Positions 1 through 8,307 of a stretch of DNA of 64,000 nt are shown here, piece by piece. The translations under genes and the position numbers were made by a program. The notes beneath the pieces were generated by a model. The model was not told the DNA's origin. It saw nothing but the letters and a program-made list of their open reading frames with translations, and ran no database searches. Position 1 is the first letter of the stretch; each line of letters opens with the position of its first letter. The stretch comes from Streptomyces purpureus (GTDB lineage Bacteria; Actinomycetota; Actinomycetes; Streptomycetales; Streptomycetaceae), in assembly GCF_014648195.1 (NCBI RefSeq), contig NZ_BMQQ01000001.1, forward strand, positions 480,750 to 544,749. The letters are read 5' to 3'.

Positions 1-1073
1 GCGACCCGCCAGCGCGGATCGAGGTTCAGCGTGTGGGGCCAGCCCGTCAGCGCGGGACCGACCCGGGCGCACAGGGCGTGGAAGCCGCCGTACAGCGGGG
101 GCTGGACCTCCGGGTCCTCCTCGCCGTCGACCGTCTTGGCGAGGTCCAGGGCGGAGGCGAGCGCCTTCTGCCACGCCGTGCTCGGGGCGTCCACCGGCCA
201 TGTGGTGCGGTCCGGTGCCGCGGGACTTCTCAGCGCGCTCTCGACGTCCAGTGTGTGCTGTCCCGGCCCGGGTTGGATGAGGGGGCCGGGCCTGCTGACG
301 TCCATCTTCCGCCGGCCGGTGTCCTTGGTCAGCGGTCTGCACCGCAGCCGGGCGGCCAAGGTCTCGAAGTCGCCCGCCTCGCCGGTGGAGAAGGTCCAGA
401 AGTGGTAGACCGGGAGCGTCGCCGCGTCGTCCGTCGCCTTCCAAGCGCGGGAGAGGTCGCCGCCCTCTTCGCCGAGGCCGGCGCGCCGCCCTGCCTCGAA
501 CGCCGGTACCAGGCAGGCGGCGTACTCGGTGTGCGGGAGCAGCCGGCGGGGCGCGATCAGCCGGGAGAGCGAGCGGCGGGTGTCGTCCTTGTGGCCGGTG
601 ATGGTCTGGGAGTGCGCCCACAGGTGCAGGAACTCCGGGTCGGGCAGCTCCGTGGGGGAGACCTGCAGGACCGGCAGCGGCTTTCCGGGCCGCCGCCTCG
701 GCCGCCCGGCCGCCGTGGGGACGCAGACCAGGGTGAGCCAGGGGCGCAGCTCACCGCCCGACACGGGCGCGAGCGGGGTGAACAGCCAGGGGAAATCAGT
801 GCGGTCGAACTCCACCAGCGGGAAACGGGTGGTCTCCGCGTCGGGTGTGCCGGGCCGTGGGTAGAGCCGCACGATCTGCTTCGGATCGACGGCGAGGACG
901 TCGCCCGGACCGTACAGAGACAACGGTACCGGCACCGCGGCGGGGCGGCCCTTGACGGACGCCGTGGCCGACAGCGTGCCGCGCACGGGTGCGGTGCGCC
1001 GCAGGTCGTCCACGTCACGCAGGGAGGCCGCGGCGCCGGTCCGGTCCCAGGAGGCGAAGGTGTACGACGTCAT
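1..1073 (-). CDS. Partial hypothetical protein, 3' end beyond window
   Basis: The frame is open from an ATG at 1073 to the window edge, about 357 codons, and the C-terminus is missing. I do not recognise a named family. The visible part is a soluble, proline- and arginine-rich protein with no signal peptide or membrane segment. It has a short aromatic stretch around VYHFWTFSTGEAGDFE, and the last visible residues include TLNLDPRWR. The ATG overlaps the stop of the upstream 885-residue gene in an ATGA, so the two are almost certainly one operon and translationally coupled. They probably act together. Third codon positions are strongly G/C, which supports real coding on this strand and not on the long plus-strand frames opposite. 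Confidence 0.8.
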   Translation of the reverse strand, partial: MTSYTFASWDRTGAAASLRDVDDLRRTAPVRGTLSATASVKGRPAAVPVPLSLYGPGDVLAVDPKQIVRLYPRPGTPDAETTRFPLVEFDRTDFPWLFTPLAPVSGGELRPWLTLVCVPTAAGRPRRRPGKPLPVLQVSPTELPDPEFLHLWAHSQTITGHKDDTRRSLSRLIAPRRLLPHTEYAACLVPAFEAGRRAGLGEEGGDLSRAWKATDDAATLPVYHFWTFSTGEAGDFETLAARLRCRPLTKDTGRRKMDVSRPGPLIQPGPGQHTLDVESALRSPAAPDRTTWPVDAPSTAWQKALASALDLAKTVDGEEDPEVQPPLYGGFHALCARVGPALTGWPHTLNLDPRWRV

Positions 1074-3727
1074 GGCCTCACCTCGTGTACGGGTACGACA
1101 TGGAGCCGTGCGCGGCCGGGAGCGGACAGGAGGGCCTCCGCAGCCTTGGTGAACGGGACTTCATGGGGGAATTCGGCCTTCGCCGTGAGTGTGTCGGCGT
1201 CGACGATCCTGAACGCGCGCTCCCGCAGACCGCTCGGGCACGTCGCCTTGGTGACATACCGCGTACGGGCGGTGTGGGCGCCGCCCATGGCCACCGCGCC
1301 GTGGGCAACGGTGTGGTTCAGATAGGCCTCGCTCGCCGCCCAGCGGGGCAGCTGGGGGTCCTCGTCCGGTGCGCCGAGCCACTTGCTCTCGTATCTCAGG
1401 TCGGCCGTGTACCGCGTCGCGGACGGTGCGTCGGGCGGAGGGGTCAGCTCGCTGCCGGAGCGGAGCCGCTCGAACGACGGCTGGCTCAGCTTCTCCGCGT
1501 CCGTGAGCTCGAAGAAGTCGGCCCTCGCGAAGTGTTCCGTGACGTCGGTGCTCGTGCCCGTGCCGCCGGTGAACCCGACGGTCACGTCGAAGGCCGTCGG
1601 GGTGGGCAGCCGTGCCGCGCCGAAGCGGCTGACGAGGACGCCGAGGGGCACCACCCGCTGGGTGAACCGCAGCCGTCCCAGCGGGTGCAGCAGTCGGCCC
1701 GCGTCCTTGCCGCCGGCGCGCAGGGACACCAGCGGGCCGGTGCCCTGCGGCACCAGGGGCGCCCAGTTGCGGGCGTTGCCCAGCTCTTGTTCCAGCCGCA
1801 GGGCGATGTCCGGCGGGGGGTCGGCGGTGACCTGCTTGGTGCAGGCCCAGTGTTCGTCGAAAGGGAAGTCGATGTCGATGAAGAAGAGGGAGACGGTGGC
1901 CCGTCCCGCGATGTGCCAGCAGGGCGTGGGCCCCTCGACCCGGACCCGCAGTTGCACCGAGCAGATCGTCCTCCCGCCGAACCGCAGCGCGAACCCGCCG
2001 CGCAGGTCGAGGACCACACCGAAGCTCGGCTCCCACCGCACCAGAGCGTCGAAGTGGAGATGTCCGGTCACTCCGGTGCTCCGGCTGCCGATGACGACCG
2101 CCAGGTCCGCGCCGGCCTGGACCGTTCCGGGTGTGAGCGCGAGGTAGCCGCTGAAGACGATCCGCAGGAGCGGGGTGTCGGACAGGGCGAGGGACAGCCG
2201 TCTGGGCGGGGGAAAGCCGGCCGGCGCGGGGAATTCCGGGTGCCAGCCACCGGCGCTGAAGAGGAACCCAGGCCCTGCGCCGGGGCTGATGCGCAAGGCC
2301 ATGCCGCCCTCGATGGAGGAGGTCAGGAGGCGGGAGCCGGACAGATCGGCCGAGAGCCGCACGGTGCCGTCGGGTTCGACGAGGCCCTCGACGGAGGCCC
2401 GCAGGTCGATGATCGGAGCCTGCGGCGCGGGCAGCGCCACCCTGAGGCGGCCGAGCAGGGCGGTGGTGCCACTGGTCGGTTCGAGGATCAGGCCGATGTC
2501 GGCGGTGACGAAGGACACCGGACGGCCCCAGCCGAGCCGGAGCATGGGCCCCACGACCCGGCTGCCCCGCTCTGTGCGGAACACGGATGCGAGGGTGCTG
2601 AGGATCTGTGGCGCCGCCGTGGCGGGGTCCTCGGGGAAAAGGACGTGGTCAAGATGGCCGGACCGCACGGCGGAGGCAAGCCCGTACTGGTCGATGGCGT
2701 GGTTGACGCCCAGGATGCCGCCGACCGCGTTGAGCGTGAGCGCCAGGCCGAGCTCGATCGGCGGGGTGAACTCCGCGCTGAGCGCGACCAGCAGCGATTC
2801 CTGCCGCGTCCGCAGAATGGCGAACGCCCGGACCTCGACCAGACCGAGGCTGAGCGCGAGCGCGCCCCGGTACTCGCCGTCCTTTCCGTCCAGGAACCCC
2901 GACCCCCGGGCCGGGCCGAGCGCCAGGCTCAGGCCGATGCCCGTCGGGCCCACCACCGAGGTGGCGGCCCCGGGCCCCACCACGGTACCGACGCCGTCGA
3001 CCGTCGCGTCGGCGAGGCCGAGGAGCGACGCACCGAAGGAAGCGGTGAAGGAGAGACCGCCGTCCCTGGGCGCGAGGTACAGCGACGGCGCGCGGAGCCC
3101 GGGGGGCGCGCTCTTCAGCGGCAGCGCCAGTGCGTTGCGCGAACCGCCCTCGAAATGGACCCCCTTCGCGTCGACCCGGGCCGGTACGTCTCCTTCGAGT
3201 ACGACGCCGCCGGGGACGAGCAGGCTCAGCAGTCCGTCCCCCGCGCCCAGCGCCAGCCGCAGGGAACGCAGATCCAGCTTCAATGCGGCGTCGGCCGGAT
3301 CGGCCGGGACGGTGAGGCTGAGCGAACTGCCCCCGGGCAGCCGCAGCCCCTGAGCGAGGTGCACCTCTGTGTCGAGCAGGAGCTTCACGGTGAACGGCGT
3401 CGGCAGCGTGGGGCCGAGGACGTGCACCTGCCCGCCTGCGGCGCTCACCGCGCCCGGGACCTCCAGGCTCCATGAGGTGCCCGCCCGGTCGGTCGCTCCC
3501 CGCAGCAGCTCGACCAGACGCGGCCAGAGCTCTCCGGCCTGGCCGTCGTCCACCCCGGCCAGCCGGGCGAGCAGGGTGGCGGCAGTCATGTCCGTACCGG
3601 ACGGAAGCCCGAGGGCCGTGCCGAGCGCCGCCCACCGCTCAGGCCCCTGGGAGATGCCGCCGAGGGAGGGGAGAGTCCCTGACAGGCCGGAACGGAGCTG
3701 GGTGGCCAAACCGACGACTGAGGCCAT
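1070..3727 (-). CDS. Large beta-rich protein, DUF6603-like
   Basis: 885 residues from an ATG at 3727. The N-terminal ~100 residues look helical. The rest is a long run of alternating hydrophobic beta segments (many LxLxL patterns). A block near residues 340-390 (GGILGVNHAIDQYGLASAVR, then a VLFPEDP stretch) resembles what I remember of DUF6603 proteins. The C-terminal quarter is different and resembles a decorating domain. There is no signal peptide or transmembrane helix. The biochemical role of the family is unknown to me. The gene is coupled by a 4-bp overlap to the truncated gene downstream. The promoter should lie in 3728-3981, opposite the divergent small gene. The family name is from memory and is moderately sure; coding status is very sure. 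Confidence 0.8.
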   Translation of the reverse strand: MASVVGLATQLRSGLSGTLPSLGGISQGPERWAALGTALGLPSGTDMTAATLLARLAGVDDGQAGELWPRLVELLRGATDRAGTSWSLEVPGAVSAAGGQVHVLGPTLPTPFTVKLLLDTEVHLAQGLRLPGGSSLSLTVPADPADAALKLDLRSLRLALGAGDGLLSLLVPGGVVLEGDVPARVDAKGVHFEGGSRNALALPLKSAPPGLRAPSLYLAPRDGGLSFTASFGASLLGLADATVDGVGTVVGPGAATSVVGPTGIGLSLALGPARGSGFLDGKDGEYRGALALSLGLVEVRAFAILRTRQESLLVALSAEFTPPIELGLALTLNAVGGILGVNHAIDQYGLASAVRSGHLDHVLFPEDPATAAPQILSTLASVFRTERGSRVVGPMLRLGWGRPVSFVTADIGLILEPTSGTTALLGRLRVALPAPQAPIIDLRASVEGLVEPDGTVRLSADLSGSRLLTSSIEGGMALRISPGAGPGFLFSAGGWHPEFPAPAGFPPPRRLSLALSDTPLLRIVFSGYLALTPGTVQAGADLAVVIGSRSTGVTGHLHFDALVRWEPSFGVVLDLRGGFALRFGGRTICSVQLRVRVEGPTPCWHIAGRATVSLFFIDIDFPFDEHWACTKQVTADPPPDIALRLEQELGNARNWAPLVPQGTGPLVSLRAGGKDAGRLLHPLGRLRFTQRVVPLGVLVSRFGAARLPTPTAFDVTVGFTGGTGTSTDVTEHFARADFFELTDAEKLSQPSFERLRSGSELTPPPDAPSATRYTADLRYESKWLGAPDEDPQLPRWAASEAYLNHTVAHGAVAMGGAHTARTRYVTKATCPSGLRERAFRIVDADTLTAKAEFPHEVPFTKAAEALLSAPGRARLHVVPVHEVRP

Positions 3728-3981
3728 GGCGGCGTCTTTCCGGTGTGCGGAGGAGCTCCCGTACGGGATGGGCCGACGGGAACGGACAGGGCGCCCTCAC
3801 CATCCTGGTCACCGGCGCCCCGGCCACAAGGCGGGCGCCGCCGGCTCATCCGCACGACTGACCGGTATTGCTCCGCTCGGCCCCGCGCGGCAGGCCCCGC
3901 GGCACGATAATGGTGCCGAGGAGTCATTCGCCCCGTGGTGGACGAAACCGCCGGAGGGCATCGGGTGGCGAGGAGGCCGGA

Positions 3982-4227
3982 ATGGGACGGGACAGCAGGT
4001 ACGAACTGGTATTCGCCGACCCTGACCAGGCGGTACCGGGCGGCGAGGACGTGGTCCTCGTGCACCGCACCGACCGGACCGGCCCCGGAGGGCATCCGAT
4101 CTACGCCGACGACACGGGGATCGTGCAGGCGGAGATCGGCGACCACGGTGAGGTGCGCATGATCGCCAGCGGTGGCCACCAGGAGCCCGCCTCACGGGTC
4201 AAGGTCCGTCCCGTCGCCGGAGGATGA
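3982..4227 (+). CDS. Small DUF6296-like protein
   Basis: 81 residues. The ATG at 3982 is chosen because AGGAGG lies at 3971-3976 at good spacing; upstream in-frame codons are poor coding sequence. The protein starts MGRDSRYELVFADPD and carries VVLVHRTDRTGPGGHPIYAD, then EIGDHGEVRMIASGGHQ. This resembles the small Streptomyces proteins filed as DUF6296 (family name from memory). It is soluble and compact, and its function is unknown. Its stop codon overlaps a possible ATG for the next frame, but the following gene more likely starts 33 bp further on. Confidence 0.72.
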   Translation: MGRDSRYELVFADPDQAVPGGEDVVLVHRTDRTGPGGHPIYADDTGIVQAEIGDHGEVRMIASGGHQEPASRVKVRPVAGG

Positions 4228-4259
4228 CGGGGTGCCCAGGCGGCTGCGATCATGATCGT

Positions 4260-4508
4260 ATGAGTCTTGTGTTGCGTCGCGCCTGTGCGACGGTCGTCCT
4301 CCTCGTCGGTATAGCGCTGGGTTTCTGGGTCGTCTTCGGTGCGCCCCATGACTGGTCGGGCAGCATGCGGCTGTTCCGTATGGGCCTGGGGCTGAGCTCG
4401 ATGCTCCTGATCACCGTGAGTTCATGGCTGATGTTCCCGAACTCGTCCAAGGACGGCGACCGCGCGGACGGCGACCAGACTCCTGCGCCCGGCCCGCTGG
4501 ACGTCTAG
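4260..4508 (+). CDS. Small two-helix membrane protein
   Basis: 82 residues from the ATG at 4260, starting MSLVLRRACATVVLLVGIAL. Two hydrophobic segments, about residues 7-27 and 42-58, predict two membrane passes, followed by a charged tail (KDGDRADGDQ). An in-frame ATG at 4224 would overlap the previous stop, but it sits directly against its GGAGG with no spacing and adds a non-membrane-like leader, so I prefer 4260. No strong ribosome site precedes 4260, so the start is uncertain. No family recognised. It may be cotranscribed with the 81-residue gene upstream. Confidence 0.6.
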   Translation: MSLVLRRACATVVLLVGIALGFWVVFGAPHDWSGSMRLFRMGLGLSSMLLITVSSWLMFPNSSKDGDRADGDQTPAPGPLDV

Positions 4509-4540
4509 GGCTGTCCTCCTTCGGAGGCAAGGGGCGGGCG

Positions 4541-5092
4541 CTACCCCCGGCTGCGGCGCCTGTGCCGTACGGCGAGGAATGCGGCAGCGCAGCCGGCCAG
4601 CAGGATGCCCGTGGCGACCGGCGCCGTCCGGAACGGACCTGGACCCGCGTCCGCGGTGGGTTCGGCCGGTGGCGGTGCGACGGGTGCGGGCCTCTCCGGT
4701 GCGGGCCTCGCCGGTGCGGCGGCCACGGTGATGTCCGCCTCGTCCCGGCCCAGGGCCGGGTGGCCCACCTCCACGGAGACCTTCCAGCGGCCGGGCGGCA
4801 GCACCTCGGCCGTGGTGAAACGCTTCGCGTCGGAGGGGTCGGGCACCAGCACCCACGGCCCGGCCGTACGGGTTCCGTCGGGGCTGACGGCGTTGACGGT
4901 GGCGGCGACTCGCTCGTCGACCGAGTCCTTGTCGTTCTCCCACGTGACGAGGGCCGTCACGTGTCCCCGCTCGTGTCCGGTGATGTCGACCGCCAGAGTG
5001 CCTCCGTGGGCGTGGGCGGTTGCGGTGCCGAAGGCGGTCAACACGGTCGCCGCCAGCACGGTGGCCGCGGCCGCTGAACGCGTTGCGTGCAC
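4541..5092 (-). CDS. Secreted protein with C-terminal membrane anchor
   Basis: 183 residues from a GTG at 5092 with GGAGGA spaced 5-6 nt upstream. Residues 1-28 are a clear signal peptide ending near TATAHAHG. The mature part (about 29-125) looks like one beta-sandwich domain, with WENDKDSV and PGRWKVSVEV stretches resembling CopC/FixH-like or Ig-like secreted domains. A proline/alanine linker follows, then a hydrophobic segment (VATGILLAGCAAAFLAV) and an RHRRRSRG tail, so the protein is probably tethered outside the membrane. It lies 96 bp downstream of the metalloprotease gene with a strong hairpin between them, so it may have a separate transcript. Function unknown. Confidence 0.78.
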   Translation of the reverse strand: MHATRSAAAATVLAATVLTAFGTATAHAHGGTLAVDITGHERGHVTALVTWENDKDSVDERVAATVNAVSPDGTRTAGPWVLVPDPSDAKRFTTAEVLPPGRWKVSVEVGHPALGRDEADITVAAAPARPAPERPAPVAPPPAEPTADAGPGPFRTAPVATGILLAGCAAAFLAVRHRRRSRG

Positions 5093-5126
5093 AGTTGTCC
5101 TCCGTTGAGGAAAGTCGGTGTCGGGT

Positions 5127-5157
5127 GGCCGACGGGCGGCGATGCCGCCCGTCGGCC
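5127..5157 (-). terminator. Strong hairpin after metalloprotease gene
   Basis: A perfect 14-bp inverted repeat (5127-5140 with 5144-5157) closes on a GAT loop. It lies between the metalloprotease stop at 5189 and the GTG of the next minus-strand gene at 5092. There is no T tract, as usual for actinomycete terminators. It could stop or attenuate transcription into the 183-residue gene. Confidence 0.7.
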
Positions 5158-5188
5158 GTCATGCCGGCCGGAGCCGGCGGGAGAGGGA

Positions 5189-7240
5189 TCAAGCGGACTT
5201 CTGGAGCGTCCAGATCTGCGCGGGCCCGGAGACCGCGTGCTGGAGTTCGATCAGCCAGGAGCCGTAGTACGGCCGGTTGCTGACGCCGAGCGCGAAGCGG
5301 CTCGTACCTGCGGTGATCATCACGCCATTACCGGTGGGCGTCAGCTTCCACTGCTGCGCGGCGACGTTGCCGCACGGCTGCTGGGCGACCCACATGCCCG
5401 GGCCGGCCGTGCCGCCGGTCTGGAGGCACTTGCCCGAGGCCGCCGAGCGGATGCGGCTGTAGCCGTTGCCCGCGTCGTCGACGTACCACTGCTGCTGGGC
5501 GTAGCCGTTGCGCTGCGATCCGACGAGGACGGTTCCGTCGGCGGTCCTGCCGCCCCAGACCTCCGCGGCCGTTCCGGTGGGGCCGTTGGTGAGCAGATAG
5601 CGCGTGTTGGGCGTGGTGCCGTCGCCGTTGCCGGCGGTGCGGAAGGAGGTGGCCTTGCCGGGGCCGGTGTCGCGTCCGGACTTGTCACGTACGGAGACGG
5701 CGAGGGTGTAGTTGGTACCGGGCTTCAGGTTGTAGACGCGGGCGCTGTTCGTCTGTACCCAACCGATGGACTTGCCGTCCAGGAACAGCTGGTACCAGGC
5801 GGCGTTCTCGACGGCCTTCCAGGTGGCCACGGCGGAGTCCGGCGCAATTTGCCCGACGCTGACGGCGGGTGCTCCGGTCGTCGGCCCGCCCGTGGGAGTC
5901 GGGGTGGGTGTGGGGGTCGGATTGGGCTGCGTGGTGCCCCTGTTCCTCATGAGGAACTGGTTCTCCGCGATGTTCCAGTGCGTGGCGAGATAGGTGCCGG
6001 GCCTGGGATTGGTGTGGAAGTAATCGTCGTGGTTGCAGTCCAGCCGGTTCTCGTAGGCACCGTTCTGGCAGACCGTGCGCATCTTCGGGTAGTAGGGGCT
6101 GTCCGAGTAGCACATCACGTCCCACTCGTCGGTGCAGTGGGCACCGCGGCTGGTGTTGGGTGCGCTGTTGTTCACCGCGCCGAGGTTGTGGCCCAGTTCG
6201 TGGGCGGCGGTGTGTCCACCCCAGCAGCCCGTGTCCGTACGGCCGTAGGAGGGGCCGAAGTTGCTGAGGTTGTTCTGGGTGGGTCGCTCGTCACCGGCGA
6301 AGGTGCCTATGCCGCAGTAGACCTGGGTGTCGGCGAAGATCATGTACTTGCGGTCACGGCGGTCGAGGCCCCGGGTGGCGAGCGCCCGGTTCATGGCGCT
6401 GAACTCGGCCATCGCCGAGGCGGGGAGCTCGATGTTGAGCACCGTCGGCACACAGTCGGCGCCGGTGACGTAGCGGATGTGCCGCACTCCACCGGTGTCC
6501 TTGGCGCTTTCGGAGAAGATCAGGTCGGCGTCGGCCGCCCACTTGCGGAAGGACGCCAGGTACGTGGCGTACCTGTCCTTCCCGGGGGCGTGGGCGTAGA
6601 CGACCTGGACGCGGTTGCCCGTGGTGCCGTCACCGTCGCACTGCACGGTCTGTCCGGCGGGCCCGTTCGCGGGCGCCTTGCGGGCGCCGGAGGTCCCGGC
6701 TGCCGGCGGGCCGCCCGCCCTGGGCGCGGCGGCGTCGAGCGCGGGGGTGGCGGTGCGGGGCAGCGCGGCGCCGGACGGCTTGTCGGCGGACTTGCCGCGC
6801 TCCGGCTTGGCCGGGTCCTCTGCCGGGACGGTCGTCCTGACGGCGGGGGGCGTGTCCTTCTTGATGTCGACGCCCTTCGGCGGGGCGTCCGGGCCGTGCG
6901 TGCAGTGGCCGGCGGTTGTGCGGTAGACGCCGGCGCACGGATCCCCCTCGGGCGCGGGTGCCAGGCCTTCGTAGACGAGTCCGCGTCCGGGCTCGCTCTT
7001 CGGCTTCTTGGTGAGGGGCTGGGGATCCTTCTCCCGTGTCGGTTCAGCGGCCGGCTCGGGGGCCGCGGTCGGTGTGTCGGCCGGCTGGGCCAGCGACAGC
7101 GGGCGGTCCGTCCCGGCTGCCGGCTGGGCGGCTTGGTAGGCCACGCCTCCCACGACCGCCATGGCCGCGACGGCGGCCGTCGCGAGTATGAGCCGGGGGG
7201 TCTTGCGGCGCTGCGGCTTCAGTCTTCGACGTCCTGACAA
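5189..7240 (-). CDS. Secreted zinc metalloprotease with FnIII and ricin-type lectin domains
   Basis: 683 residues from a TTG at 7240 with GAGGT spaced 5 nt upstream; no better start exists. An N-terminal arginine-rich stretch and hydrophobic helix (about 16-38) form a signal anchor or signal peptide. A low-complexity Pro/Ala/Lys region runs to about 195. The catalytic domain (about 198-440) holds HELGHNLG (H347, E348, H351) and a Met-turn-like VMCYSD at 375-380. A short PTPTPT linker leads to a fibronectin type III domain (about 447-530) and a ricin B-type beta-trefoil (about 545-683) with QxW repeats. This suggests a secreted protease targeted to glycans. The usual third metzincin ligand position is Asn (N357) instead of His or Asp; H368 is nearby. 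Confidence 0.88.
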   Translation of the reverse strand: MSGRRRLKPQRRKTPRLILATAAVAAMAVVGGVAYQAAQPAAGTDRPLSLAQPADTPTAAPEPAAEPTREKDPQPLTKKPKSEPGRGLVYEGLAPAPEGDPCAGVYRTTAGHCTHGPDAPPKGVDIKKDTPPAVRTTVPAEDPAKPERGKSADKPSGAALPRTATPALDAAAPRAGGPPAAGTSGARKAPANGPAGQTVQCDGDGTTGNRVQVVYAHAPGKDRYATYLASFRKWAADADLIFSESAKDTGGVRHIRYVTGADCVPTVLNIELPASAMAEFSAMNRALATRGLDRRDRKYMIFADTQVYCGIGTFAGDERPTQNNLSNFGPSYGRTDTGCWGGHTAAHELGHNLGAVNNSAPNTSRGAHCTDEWDVMCYSDSPYYPKMRTVCQNGAYENRLDCNHDDYFHTNPRPGTYLATHWNIAENQFLMRNRGTTQPNPTPTPTPTPTGGPTTGAPAVSVGQIAPDSAVATWKAVENAAWYQLFLDGKSIGWVQTNSARVYNLKPGTNYTLAVSVRDKSGRDTGPGKATSFRTAGNGDGTTPNTRYLLTNGPTGTAAEVWGGRTADGTVLVGSQRNGYAQQQWYVDDAGNGYSRIRSAASGKCLQTGGTAGPGMWVAQQPCGNVAAQQWKLTPTGNGVMITAGTSRFALGVSNRPYYGSWLIELQHAVSGPAQIWTLQKSA

Positions 7241-7592
7241 GTCGCACCTCTTCTTGATCGGAGAACGGTGCGCGGCAGCCTGCCAGAACGCCGGAGGCGG
7301 AAAATTCAGACATAGAGGGACCGAAAGAATATGTGCGTTCCGTTACCTGGCGGTTCAAAGTGATGAAGGGTCAATTTGCTTACCAGGGGCCGTAGTTGAG
7401 CGAAGCGCGGTTGATTGGTCTAGCCCTATTCTGATTCTCTGTTATCGGATCGAGATAGAGAAATCCGCAATTTGACTCCGCGTCAACGGAATCCCTCACT
7501 CCAAGGAATTGTTGCCATTACGCATGGTGTACCGCCGGAAACGAAGACTTGGCGAGCCCATAAGGTGGACTAATGCCCAAGGTGCTGGAGTG
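7241..7592. promoter_or_regulatory. AT-richer intergenic region upstream of metalloprotease
   Basis: No gene seen. The stretch lies upstream of the metalloprotease start and downstream of the LURP-like gene end (both minus strand), so it should hold the protease promoter. It is clearly richer in A/T than its surroundings. It contains TTGAC/GTCAA at 7472-7476 and 7482-7486 with outer TCCG/CGGA at 7464-7467 and 7487-7490. This could be an operator or a terminator for the LURP-like gene. Confidence 0.45.
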
Positions 7593-8192
7593 CTAGCGGG
7601 ACTGGAGTGCGTCGAGGGCCACCGCCTGCGCTATCGCCAGGCGGTGGTCGAGGTCCTGGGCCGGTATGTCCAGGACGTAGCGGTCCCGCAGACCCAGTCG
7701 CTTGTCCACCGACATGATGGGCCGGCCCGCCTCGGTGAAGTCGAAGTGGTACGGCCAGGCGAACGGCACGAAATCCAGGAACGGGACGAAGGACCACACC
7801 CGCCGGACGACCGCCACCACCTGGTTGCGCTCCCGGCCGGTGGACTCCTCGACGGTGCCGGACTGGCTCAGATGCCAGGTGCCGCGCAGCAGGGACGCGG
7901 CGAAGTCCTTCCGGAACCGGCCGATCGGCTGCCCGGCCGCGTCCTCCACGTCATAGGTCGCCCCCAGGTCCACGACCTGCCGCGCCCTGAACGTGAACAG
8001 CACCTCCCGCGCCGACTCGTCGGTGTAGAAGGTGACTTGCTCCTTGAGTGCGCGCCGCTTCTGCCGGGCGAAGGCGACGATCTCCTCTGCGCCGCCGTCG
8101 GGAGCGGCCGCCCGTACCTCGTAGCGATTGGCCATCGGCGTCAGCCGCTGCTCGATGAAGAACCGCCGATCCGTCCGCGTCGCCCGGCTCAT
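7593..8192 (-). CDS. LURP-one-related (tubby-like) family protein
   Basis: 199 residues from the ATG at 8192. The stretch RRFFIEQRLTPMANRYEV at the N-terminus fits the beginning of LURP-one/YxjI-type domains, so the internal Met in PMANRYEV is not the start. The rest is a beta-rich barrel-like sequence: VLFTFRARQVVDLGATYDVED, IGRFRKDFAASLLRGTWHLS, and a hydrophobic segment SFVPFLDFVPFAWPYHFDF that may be the central buried helix or hairpin. The family is related to tubby C-terminal and scramblase-like folds; the bacterial function is not established. It follows the WD40 gene with a 115-bp gap and may be in the same transcript. Confidence 0.75.
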   Translation of the reverse strand: MSRATRTDRRFFIEQRLTPMANRYEVRAAAPDGGAEEIVAFARQKRRALKEQVTFYTDESAREVLFTFRARQVVDLGATYDVEDAAGQPIGRFRKDFAASLLRGTWHLSQSGTVEESTGRERNQVVAVVRRVWSFVPFLDFVPFAWPYHFDFTEAGRPIMSVDKRLGLRDRYVLDIPAQDLDHRLAIAQAVALDALQSR

Positions 8193-8307
8193 GCCCGTAC
8201 CCCCGCTGTCGATCCCGCGTCGTCGACCTTCACGATGCCGCTCGCAGACCCCGCCGGGCAGTCACCGAAAGTCGCGACCGGCCGATACGTTCGTCTCGCC
8301 CGCGCTC

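Noticed and set aside
989..3475. 828-codon plus-strand frame opposite the 885-residue gene
   Set aside because: Composition is arginine/glycine-rich and repetitive with no recognisable domain. Codon bias and the coupled minus-strand genes favour the other strand.
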